This document shows, in pieces, positions 1 through 6,022 of a DNA stretch of 6,022 nt. Position numbers and translations under genes: made by a program. A model generated the notes under the pieces. That model was not told the origin of the DNA, did not search any database, and was given only the letters and a program-made list of their open reading frames with translations. The stretch's first letter is position 1; each line of letters begins with the position of its first letter. Source of the stretch: DAOUAE01 sp034433795 (GTDB lineage Bacteria > Chloroflexota > UBA6077 > FW602-bin22 > DAOUAE01); contig DAOUAE010000018.1 in NCBI GenBank assembly GCA_034433795.1, positions 1 through 6,022 on the forward strand, written 5' to 3'.

Positions 1-6
1 AACCGG

Positions 7-79
7 CACGCCCGAGAGGACTCGAACCTCCGACCTTCAGGTCCGCAACCTGACGCTCTATCCGCTGAGCTACGGGCGC
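7..79 (-). tRNA. tRNA-Arg, anticodon GCG
   Basis: A complete cloverleaf reads on the minus strand. The acceptor stem is GCGCCCG with CGGGCGT, giving a G1-U72 wobble closing pair. The D arm is GCTC/GAGC with a GG in its loop. The anticodon stem is TCAGG/CCTGA around the loop TTGCGGA, so the anticodon is GCG and the codon read is CGC (arginine). The variable loop is five bases. The T arm is GGAGG/CCTCT around TTCGAGT. The discriminator base is G. The following bases are CCGG, so the CCA tail is not encoded and must be added after transcription. Many bacteria read CGC with an ACG (inosine-modified) tRNA, so a GCG anticodon is less usual, although CGC is expected to be a common codon in a GC-rich genome. 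Confidence 0.95.
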
Positions 80-90
80 TTGCACCACAT

Positions 91-119
91 AGTATAACAG
101 ACCGCTGTGCCGGCTGCAA
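91..119 (-). promoter_or_regulatory. Promoter of the tRNA-Arg gene (extended -10)
   Basis: On the minus strand, TTGCAG (119-114) is followed by exactly 17 bases and then TATACT (96-91). A TGT directly before the -10 box makes an extended -10 element. Transcription would begin near 84, about five bases before the mature tRNA, as expected for a short RNase P leader. The match to the sigma-A/sigma-70 consensus is strong (four of six bases in the -35 box, five of six in the -10 box, ideal spacer), and it stands out as an AT-rich island in very GC-rich DNA. Confidence 0.85.
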
Positions 120-166
120 GCCCCACCAGCCCGGGTTGCCGGATTTTCGGCAGAGGCGGCTGGCCT

Positions 167-195
167 TACCAGGCCGCTGGGGAGTGCGGTATAGT
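167..195 (+). promoter_or_regulatory. Putative promoter of the DUF1786 gene
   Basis: TTACCA (167-172) and TATAGT (190-195) are separated by 17 bases, a recognisable sigma-A-type arrangement. Transcription would start near 202 and leave a leader of about 48 bases before the ATG at 250. It diverges from the tRNA promoter about 50 bp away. The -35 box is only moderately close to consensus, so this is a prediction. Confidence 0.45.
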
Positions 196-249
196 TACGG
201 TGGAGCGGGCCCACCCGGGCCGGTCATCTCGCGTTGTCCGGGGGAGAGC

Positions 250-1359
250 ATGCGGCTCCTGGCGGTCGATATCGGCGCCGGCACCCAGGACATCCTCCTG
301 CTCGACTCTGAGCAACCAGTCGAGAACGCCATTCAGCTCATCCTGCCCGCCCCCACGGTCATCGTGGCCGAGCGGGTCCGGGCCGCCACCCGCGCCGGCC
401 GGCCCATCGTCCTGACTGGCCAGCTGATGGGCGGCGGACCCTGCCACTGGGCGGTGATGGACCACCTGCGGGCAGGTCTTCCGGTCTACGCCACCCCGGC
501 GGCCGCCCTGACCTTCGACGACGACCTGGCCGCCGTCGAGCGCCTGGGGGTGCGACTGATCGCCGACCCGGCTGAGGCCCCGGCCGGGGCCACCGTCATC
601 GCCCTGCGCGACTTCTACTACCCCGAGATCCTGGCCGCCCTCCGCCTCTTCGGCGTCGAGGCCGAGCCCGACGCCATCGCTGTGGCCGTCTTCGACCACG
701 GGGCCGCCCCGCCGGGCGAGAGCGACCGCCGCTTCCGCTTCGCCTACCTGGCCCGCCGTCTTCAGGAGACGCCCCGCCTCAGCGCCTTCGCCTACCTCAA
801 GCCCGAGATCCCGCCCTTTCTGACCCGCCTGCGGGCGGTGGCCGACGCGTTTACCGGCCCCCAGCCGCTCCTGGTGATGGACACCGCCGCCGCTGCGATC
901 CTCGGGGCGCTGGAGGACGAGCGTGTGCGGGCTGCCGCCGAATGCCTTCTCGTCAACGTCGGCAACTTCCACACGCTGGCCTGCTACTGGCGCGACGGCG
1001 CCATCCTCGGCCTCTTCGAGCACCACACCGGCGAGCTGACGCCGGCGAAACTGGCGGGCTATCTCGAGAAACTGGCCGCCGGCACCCTGACCAACGAGGA
1101 GGTCTTCGCCGATCAGGGCCACGGCGCCCTGGTCTTCGACCCCCCGCGCCGGCGGCTCTCGGAGGTGCTCCTGGCTGTCACCGGGCCCCGGCGGGGCCTC
1201 CTGCGCGGCTCGCGGCTCGCCCCCTACTTCGCCGTCCCCCACGGTGACCAGATGCTGGCCGGCTGCTTCGGTCTCCTTCAGGCGCTGGCCGACCACTGGC
1301 CGCCGGCCCGGGCGGCCTGGGACCGCGCCCGCCGGCTCACCGGCCAGCCCCCGGACTGA
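250..1359 (+). CDS. DUF1786 family protein (often named pyruvate formate-lyase activating enzyme-like)
   Basis: The 369-residue protein matches my recollection of the DUF1786 family, whose members are frequently labelled pyruvate formate-lyase activating enzyme-like. That label is doubtful here: I see no CxxxCxxC radical-SAM motif. The N-terminus (AVDIGAGTQDILLLD, residues 5-19) resembles the phosphate-1 loop of ASKHA-fold proteins (actin, Hsp70, sugar kinases). A second glycine-containing strand, LLVNVGNFHTLA (233-244), could be the phosphate-2 loop. Other family-like segments are GLFEHHTGEL (254-263) and HGDQMLAGCFGLL (331-343). There is no signal peptide or membrane segment, so it should be cytoplasmic. 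The start at 250 was chosen because a purine-rich GGGGGAGAG lies just upstream and the family motif begins within five residues; the reading frame is open further upstream but reads unlike protein. It appears to be a single-gene transcript. The biochemical function is unknown, and nucleotide binding is an inference from the motifs. Confidence 0.82.
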   Translation: MRLLAVDIGAGTQDILLLDSEQPVENAIQLILPAPTVIVAERVRAATRAGRPIVLTGQLMGGGPCHWAVMDHLRAGLPVYATPAAALTFDDDLAAVERLGVRLIADPAEAPAGATVIALRDFYYPEILAALRLFGVEAEPDAIAVAVFDHGAAPPGESDRRFRFAYLARRLQETPRLSAFAYLKPEIPPFLTRLRAVADAFTGPQPLLVMDTAAAAILGALEDERVRAAAECLLVNVGNFHTLACYWRDGAILGLFEHHTGELTPAKLAGYLEKLAAGTLTNEEVFADQGHGALVFDPPRRRLSEVLLAVTGPRRGLLRGSRLAPYFAVPHGDQMLAGCFGLLQALADHWPPARAAWDRARRLTGQPPD

Positions 1360-1373
1360 GCCGGAAAAACAGA

Positions 1374-1401
1374 AGGGCAGGGCCGAATTCCGCCCTGCCC
1401 T
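1374..1401 (-). terminator. Intrinsic terminator between convergent genes
   Basis: A perfect 10-bp stem, AGGGCAGGGC / GCCCTGCCCT, encloses an 8-base loop. On the minus strand the stem is followed by TCTGTTTTTCC, a good U-tract, so it should terminate transcription of the small minus-strand gene that ends at 1424. The plus-strand gene ends 14 bp before the hairpin, but in that direction the stem is followed by GGGGAGCC. It is therefore probably a weaker stop, or simply a 3' stabilising hairpin, for the DUF1786 mRNA. Confidence 0.8.
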
Positions 1402-1423
1402 GGGGAGCCGCCGACCGGCGCGA

Positions 1424-1726
1424 TCAGATCACGCCGGCGCGCTCCAGTTCCTCTTTCGCCCGCAGAAAGCCCAGCCGGACCGCCTCCTCGACGCCCCGCC
1501 AGTCCTCAAAGCGGGCGTGCGGGTAGCGCTCCTCCCAGCGGCGCTGGAGCAGGTCGCGCACCTCCTCCCAGGCGGCCTGCTGGAACTCTTCGCTGATCCC
1601 CATCTCGTAGCCGAAGCGGACGTCGTCGGCCACCTCCTCCCAGGGCCGGCGCCGGCCCAGGGTGGTGGACTCCCACTCGCGCCGCAGGTCGTCGCGGACC
1701 TCTTCCCACTTGGGCAGCGTCGCCAT
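1424..1726 (-). CDS. Small Trp-rich protein made of two tandem helical repeats; function unknown
   Basis: I do not recognise a family for this 100-residue protein. It contains two copies of one motif. Copy 1 (about residues 5-43) and copy 2 (about 51-90) share WEEVRD at 7-12 and 53-58. They also share a second Trp followed by Glu (W18/W64), a third Trp (W29/W76), and a closing V-R-x-G (36-39 and 83-86). The offset is 46-47 residues throughout, which indicates an internal duplication. Six tryptophans in 100 residues, many Glu and Arg, and few breakers suggest short amphipathic helices. There is no signal peptide, Cys cluster or membrane segment, so it is probably cytoplasmic. The ATG at 1726 is preferred over an upstream in-frame GTG at 1735 because GGGAGG lies eight bases before the ATG and overlaps the GTG. 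It lies 114 bp downstream of groEL, in the same direction but behind a strong hairpin. The conserved repeat and the flanking terminator support a real gene. Confidence 0.75.
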   Translation of the reverse strand: MATLPKWEEVRDDLRREWESTTLGRRRPWEEVADDVRFGYEMGISEEFQQAAWEEVRDLLQRRWEERYPHARFEDWRGVEEAVRLGFLRAKEELERAGVI

Positions 1727-1734
1727 CGCCCACA

Positions 1735-1740
1735 CCTCCC
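1735..1740 (-). promoter_or_regulatory. Shine-Dalgarno site that decides the small-gene start
   Basis: GGGAGG on the minus strand ends eight bases before the ATG at 1726. It shares its last base with the alternative in-frame GTG codon (1735-1733), which rules that GTG out as a normal start. Confidence 0.7.
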
Positions 1741-1754
1741 ATCGTGGAGTCTAA

Positions 1755-1782
1755 AGGCTGCAGCCTCCTCCTTGCAGGCTGC
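1755..1782 (-). other. Hairpin-forming leader upstream of the small gene
   Basis: On the minus strand GCAGCCT (1782-1776) can pair with AGGCTGC (1766-1760) across a nine-base loop that contains GGAGG. A second GCAGCCT copy (1761-1755) directly follows, making AGGCTGCAGCCT a perfect palindrome. The middle arm could therefore pair with either copy. The segment sits between the groEL terminator and the small gene. It may be leader RNA structure or an operator; nothing in the sequence settles which. I see no convincing promoter here: the best -10 candidate, TAGACT, has no good -35 partner. Confidence 0.4.
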
Positions 1783-1797
1783 TTGCCAGAAGACAGA

Positions 1798-1826
1798 CGG
1801 GGCGGAAGGGAGCTCCTTCCGCCCCG
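1798..1826 (-). terminator. Terminator of groEL
   Basis: A 12-bp G+C-rich stem (GGGGCGGAAGG with CCTTCCGCCCC plus one further C-G pair) has a five-base loop and lies 14 bp past the groEL stop codon. In the minus direction it is followed by TCTGTCTTCT, a moderate U-rich tract. This should end most groESL transcripts before the downstream small gene, although some read-through is possible. Confidence 0.75.
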
Positions 1827-1840
1827 CCAGGATCGGCCCG

Positions 1841-3469
<1,629 letters not shown>

Positions 3470-3501
3470 CGATCACTCCCTCCTTAAACTCCCTCAGGTT
3501 C

Positions 3502-3807
3502 TTAGCCCAGGATCGCCAGAATATCAGACTCGCGGAGGATGAGGTACTCGGTGTCGTCGAGTTTGACCTCCGTCCCGGCGTACTTGGCGAAGAGCACCGT
3601 GTCGCCCACCTTCACCTCGAGCGGGATCCGGTTCCCCTTCTCATCGAGACGACCCGGCCCGACGGCCACGACCGTCCCCTCCTGCGGCTTCTCCTTGGCC
3701 GTGTCCGGCAGGAAGATACCGGCCGCCGTCTTCTCCTCCCGCGCCTTCGGGCGGACCACGACACGGTCAGCCAGGGGGGTGATCTTGACCTTCAGTTCGG
3801 TGGCCAT
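3502..3807 (-). CDS. groES: Co-chaperonin GroES (Hsp10, Cpn10)
   Basis: The 101-residue protein is the heptameric lid that caps the GroEL ring. The N-terminal strand KITPLADRVVVRP (8-20) is typical. The mobile loop follows at about 21-43 with the GroEL-binding tripeptide Ile-Phe-Leu (31-33) in AGIFLPDTAKEKPQEG; the classic form is Ile-Val-Leu. VAVGPGRLDEKGNRIPLEVKVGD (48-70) forms the roof hairpin, and VLFAKYAGTEVK and YLILRESDILAIL complete the barrel. The reading frame stays open for 22 codons upstream. The ATG at 3807 is chosen because GAGGAGG lies six bases before it and the protein then aligns with the family from its first residues. It is the first gene of the groESL operon, preceded by a 128-bp gap after tadC. 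Confidence 0.98.
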   Translation of the reverse strand: MATELKVKITPLADRVVVRPKAREEKTAAGIFLPDTAKEKPQEGTVVAVGPGRLDEKGNRIPLEVKVGDTVLFAKYAGTEVKLDDTEYLILRESDILAILG

Positions 3808-3839
3808 GCAATGCCTCCTCAACCACCAGAATCTGCCGG

Positions 3840-3873
3840 TTGGCACCACCCACTGGGGCAGCACCGCTGCCAA
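3840..3873. repeat. Inverted repeat in the groES leader
   Basis: TTGGCA (3840-3845) and TGCCAA (3868-3873) form a 6-bp inverted repeat with a 22-bp spacer. The spacer contains a nested GGCAGC/GCTGCC (3856-3861 and 3865-3870 region, three-base loop). It lies between the putative promoter and the groES start codon, so it could form structure in the 5' leader RNA. It does not match the CIRCE consensus. Confidence 0.35.
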
Positions 3874-3903
3874 TATTACGGCAGTTTCTCTAGGAATTGT
3901 CTT
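3873..3903 (-). promoter_or_regulatory. Possible groESL promoter
   Basis: On the minus strand AAGACA (3903-3898) precedes TAATAT (3878-3873) with a 19-base spacer, longer than the preferred 17. This is the only AT-rich stretch between tadC and groES, which is the main reason for placing the promoter here. The leader to the groES ATG would be about 60 bases. Read-through from the tad operon is an alternative or additional source of transcript. Confidence 0.35.
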
Positions 3904-3928
3904 AGAGCGAGGCTAGAGGATGCTAAGA
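3900..3928. promoter_or_regulatory. Inverted repeat overlapping the groESL -35 region; possible operator
   Basis: TCTTAG (3900-3905) and CTAAGA (3923-3928) are perfect 6-bp inverted arms separated by 17 bp. The left arm overlaps the candidate -35 hexamer, where a repressor could block RNA polymerase. The inner bases (AGC and TGC) are not symmetrical, and the site does not fit the HrcA operator TTAGCACTC-N9-GAGTGCTAA, although it keeps a TTAGC-like outer half on the minus strand. Its regulatory role is an inference. Confidence 0.3.
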
Positions 3929-3935
3929 GGGGGGC

Positions 3936-4907
3936 TCACCCACCCGGCCGGGTGGTGCCGAAGAACTCGATCAGCCGCAGTGCCGCCGGCCCCAGGATGA
4001 CGATGAGCAGCGCCGGAAAGATGAGCAGCACCAGCGGGAAGAGCATCTTGACCGCCGCCTGGGCCGCCTGCTCCTCGGCCCGCTGGCGCCGCCGCAGCCG
4101 CAGGGTCTCGGCCTGGGCCCGCAGCACCGGGGCGATGCTGACGCCCAGCTGATCGGCCTGGAGCAGGGCGACCACGAAGGACTGCAGGTCGGCCACCCCG
4201 GTCCGCGCGGCCAGGTCCCGGAGAGCCTCGCGCCGCCGCTGGCCCAGCGCCATCGCCTGCAGCGTCCGCCCGATCTCCTCCGCCAGCGGCCCCCGCATCC
4301 GCCGGGCCACCTGGGCGAGCGCCGCCTCCAGCCCGTAGCCGGCCTCGACGCAGATGACCAGCAGGTCCAGCGCGTCGGGCAGGGCCCGGACGATCTGCCG
4401 CTGGCGGGTGGCGATCCGTCGCACCAGCCAGACCTCGGGCAGCCGCCAGCCCAGGAGAGCCCCGACCAGGCCCAGGAGCGCGACCTGACCGGTGAGGTGG
4501 CCGCCGAGTATCAGCGGCCCAGCCAGGATGATCCCCCCCAGCCCCAGCCCGACCACCTTCAGCCCGAGAAAGCGCCCGACGGCCGTGCCGCTGTACCCTG
4601 CCTGGGCCAGGCGCTGGCCCAGGACCTCGCGACGGGCCGACGGGAGCAGGGTGAGAGGAGCCCGCGACACCGTCTGCGCGACGGCCTCGCCCCAGCGTCC
4701 GACCACCGTGACTACCTCTCGGGCGAGCCCTCCGACAGGGGACGGCGCCGTTGCGCCCGACGACGCCCGGGCGTGGCCCGAAGCGCCCCGGGACCGCGGG
4801 CGGTAGGGCCGCAGCCGCTCGAGGACAGGGTCGGGGGCCGGCGGCTGAAGGGCGAGGAGCAGTACGGCCACCACGCCTCCGGCTGCCAGCGCGAGGACCT
4901 CGGCCAT
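3936..4907 (-). CDS. tadC: Tad pilus assembly inner-membrane protein TadC (type II secretion F domain)
   Basis: The 323-residue integral membrane protein belongs to the GspF/TadC platform family. With TadB it forms the inner-membrane base on which the TadA/CpaF ATPase acts to assemble Flp-type pili. Hydrophobic segments lie at about 3-20, 115-135, 141-160 and 288-310. The T2SS F domain covers about 176-305. It starts with the family-typical LPDALDLLVICVEAGYGLEAA (176-196), contains LLQADQLGVSIAPVLRAQAE (248-267), and ends with a hydrophobic KMLFPLVLLIFPALLIVIL. Residues 21-90 are a variable Pro/Ala/Arg-rich linker. The ATG at 4907 is chosen over in-frame codons further upstream because GAGGTG lies five bases before it and the N-terminal hydrophobic segment then starts at residue 3. 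The stop of tadB is only 2 nt upstream, so translation is coupled. Confidence 0.93.
   Translation of the reverse strand: MAEVLALAAGGVVAVLLLALQPPAPDPVLERLRPYRPRSRGASGHARASSGATAPSPVGGLAREVVTVVGRWGEAVAQTVSRAPLTLLPSARREVLGQRLAQAGYSGTAVGRFLGLKVVGLGLGGIILAGPLILGGHLTGQVALLGLVGALLGWRLPEVWLVRRIATRQRQIVRALPDALDLLVICVEAGYGLEAALAQVARRMRGPLAEEIGRTLQAMALGQRRREALRDLAARTGVADLQSFVVALLQADQLGVSIAPVLRAQAETLRLRRRQRAEEQAAQAAVKMLFPLVLLIFPALLIVILGPAALRLIEFFGTTRPGG
3940..3955. repeat. 16-bp perfect palindrome at the tadC stop
   Basis: CCACCCGGCCGGGTGG covers the last codons of tadC. As RNA it could form a 6-bp stem with a GGCC loop. In the minus direction it is followed by TGAGCCCCCCTCTT, without a U-tract. It may slow or partly terminate the tad transcript or protect its 3' end, but it does not look like a good intrinsic terminator. 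Transcription into groESL is therefore possible. Confidence 0.4.
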
Positions 4908-4909
4908 CC

Positions 4910-5890
4910 TCACACCTCGATCCGGCCCAGCCGGCGCAGCACCAGAAAGCCGGCCACCTGGCAACCGAAGGCCAGCCCCAGCAGCAGCCGGCCCAGCGGC
5001 TGGGCCAGAAACGGCCGGTGGTAGTCGGGGCTGAGGACCAGAAGCACTCCCAGCACCCCGGCCGGCAGCAGCCCCACTACCAGCGCCGACAGGCGTTGCT
5101 CGGCGGTCAGCGCCTGGACCTGCCGCATGATCCGCTGTCGCTCGCGGATGGTCTGGGCGGTCTTCTCCATGATCTCGGCGAGGTTCCCCCCGGTCTGCCG
5201 CTGGATCTGCATGGCCACCACCACCAGCCCGAGATCCTCGCTGGGCAGACGCCGGGCCAGGGCCTGGACCACCTCGTCGAACGGGACCCCGAGACCGATC
5301 TCGGCCACCATCCGGCCGAACTCCTCGCCGAGCGGCGGCCCCAGTTCGCGGGCCACCAGGTCAAAGGCCTGGAGGGTGCTGGCCCCCGACCGGAGCGCGT
5401 TGGCCATCAGGCTGAGCGCGTCCAGCAACTGCTCCTCGCTCCGCCGGACCCGGAGCCTTTGCCGGTGCCGGACGAAGAGGGCCGGCAGGAGGAGACCCAG
5501 CAGCCCCAGCCCCACCACGAGCGGGAGCGGCAGCCGCCCCAGCGCGGCCGGAACCGCCAGGGCCAGCCCCGCCAGCCCCCGCAGAAGCAGGTACGCGCCC
5601 ACCCCCAGGGAGAGCCCGGCGGCCTCCAGGTCCGCCGCCAGACGCGCGGTGAAGGCCCGCCGGGCCAGCACCGGCCCCAGCAGCGGGACCCCCTGCAGCG
5701 GCGCGGTCCGCAGGACCGGTGGCCCGGCCGCAAAGGCGAGGGTCTCACCGGCCCGGCCGCCGGCCAGTCTCTGATAGGGGGCCAGCCGCTGAACCAGCGC
5801 CCGGGTCCTCTGGTCGGCGCGGTGGGCCGACAGCAGAAGAAGCCCCGCTACGCCCAGGCCGGCGCCCAGGGCCGCTATCACCTCCACCAT
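4910..5890 (-). CDS. tadB: Tad pilus assembly inner-membrane protein TadB (type II secretion F domain)
   Basis: This 326-residue protein is the partner of TadC in the inner-membrane platform of the Tad pilus machine. Hydrophobic segments lie at about 3-21, 98-117, 122-140, 268-287 and 300-318. The F domain spans about 155-285 and carries family-like blocks: LLDALSLMANALRSGASTLQA (155-175), LGPPLGEEFGRMVAEIGLGVP (183-203), and MQIQRQTGGNLAEIMEKTAQT (227-247), followed by IRERQRIMRQVQALTAEQRLSA. GGNLAE..E..A..IRER is a hallmark of TadB. The ATG at 5890 follows GGAGGAG with a short gap. The start overlaps the end of the upstream ATPase gene by 13 nt, and the stop is 2 nt from the tadC start. This indicates one tightly coupled operon transcribed toward groES. 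Confidence 0.95.
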   Translation of the reverse strand: MVEVIAALGAGLGVAGLLLLSAHRADQRTRALVQRLAPYQRLAGGRAGETLAFAAGPPVLRTAPLQGVPLLGPVLARRAFTARLAADLEAAGLSLGVGAYLLLRGLAGLALAVPAALGRLPLPLVVGLGLLGLLLPALFVRHRQRLRVRRSEEQLLDALSLMANALRSGASTLQAFDLVARELGPPLGEEFGRMVAEIGLGVPFDEVVQALARRLPSEDLGLVVVAMQIQRQTGGNLAEIMEKTAQTIRERQRIMRQVQALTAEQRLSALVVGLLPAGVLGVLLVLSPDYHRPFLAQPLGRLLLGLAFGCQVAGFLVLRRLGRIEV

Positions 5891-6022
5891 CGGTCTCCTC
5901 CCGGCGGGGCGAAGATCTCGGGGGGGAGGTTGAGGCCGTGCTGGAGGAACTTCTCGGCACAGCGCGGCCGCAAGCCGGTGGGGAGCAGCCGGCCCACCAC
6001 CCGTCCCTGCCCATCCAGGCCC
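5878..6022 (-). CDS. cpaF: C-terminal end of Tad secretion ATPase CpaF/TadA (partial)
   Basis: Reading the minus strand from 6021 gives 47 residues and a TGA at 5880-5878; the rest of the gene lies beyond the window. The fragment runs GLDGQGRVVGRLLPTGLRPR, then CAEKFLQHGLNLPPEIF. This matches the usual C-terminal tail of CpaF-type ATPases, which in relatives reads like G(V/L)D..GRV.G.F..TG.RP.F...L...G..LP...F. CpaF/TadA is the cytoplasmic hexameric ATPase that powers Tad pilus assembly, and its gene normally sits directly before tadB, as here. Its last 13 nt overlap the tadB start. No Walker motifs are visible because only the tail is present, so the call rests on the tail motif plus synteny. 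Confidence 0.85.
   Translation of the reverse strand, partial: GLDGQGRVVGRLLPTGLRPRCAEKFLQHGLNLPPEIFAPPGGDRWWR

Noticed and set aside
137..152. TGCCG-GATTTT-CGGCA small hairpin between the tRNA and DUF1786 promoters
   Set aside because: It has only five base pairs, lies upstream of the predicted transcription start on one side and outside the tRNA transcript on the other, and has no U-tract. It is likely chance in GC-rich DNA.
166..1296. A 376-codon minus-strand open frame opposite the DUF1786 gene
   Set aside because: It is a GC-bias shadow. The plus-strand frame shows recognisable family motifs and an upstream Shine-Dalgarno, while the minus frame is Gly/Gln/Glu/Val-rich without motifs.
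1506..1742. A 78-codon minus-strand frame overlapping the small Trp-rich gene
   Set aside because: It is a Gly/Arg/Pro-rich shadow in another frame. Its ATG at 1742 has no suitably spaced Shine-Dalgarno: the AAGGAGGAGG at 1773-1764 is over 20 bases away.
3840..3873. TTGGCAC...GCTGCCAA considered as a degenerate CIRCE element
   Set aside because: The spacer is 22 bp, not 9, and the inner half-site bases do not match GCACTC/GAGTGC. It is kept only as an inverted repeat.
5745..6014. An 89-codon minus-strand frame at the right edge
   Set aside because: It is in a different frame from the CpaF C-terminal tail, which has clear family-like sequence and the expected overlap with tadB. This frame is Ser/Gly/Arg/Pro-rich noise.

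Overview
This is a GC-rich bacterial chromosomal segment, roughly two-thirds G+C by eye. It carries a tRNA gene, a DUF1786-family gene, an unrecognised small gene, the groES-groEL chaperonin operon, and the end of a Tad (Flp-type pilus / type II secretion-like) operon. No mobile element, CRISPR array or phage gene is visible. The GroEL tail lacks the Gly-Gly-Met repeat and ends in Pro-Ala-Pro-Glu-Tyr. The tRNA does not encode CCA, and a tad locus adjoins groESL. These traits would fit a Chloroflexota-type or deep-branching Gram-positive lineage, but that placement is an inference and is not proven by the window.

Layout. Positions 7-79 (minus) hold a tRNA-Arg(GCG) with a strong extended -10 promoter at 91-119. 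Diverging from it is a 369-residue DUF1786 protein (250-1359, plus), with a plausible sigma-A promoter at 167-195. It converges on a minus-strand block. The two sides are separated by a hairpin at 1374-1401 that carries a U-tract only in the minus direction. The minus-strand block, read right to left, is: the C-terminal end of a CpaF/TadA ATPase (cut by the window edge), tadB, tadC, groES, groEL and a 100-residue Trp-rich protein.

The three tad genes are translationally coupled: the first pair overlaps by 13 nt and the second is separated by 2 nt. They would make the cytoplasmic ATPase and the two inner-membrane platform proteins of a Tad pilus assembly machine. groES and groEL are 32 nt apart and form the usual two-gene operon with its own leader. 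No CIRCE operator is visible there, but a different inverted repeat overlaps the possible -35 box. A strong hairpin at 1798-1826 ends groEL.

The most novel item is the 100-residue protein at 1424-1726. It consists of two copies of a Trp-rich helical motif, and I recognise no family for it. The DUF1786 gene has nucleotide-binding-like ASKHA motifs but no established function. Most of the window is otherwise ordinary housekeeping and pilus machinery.
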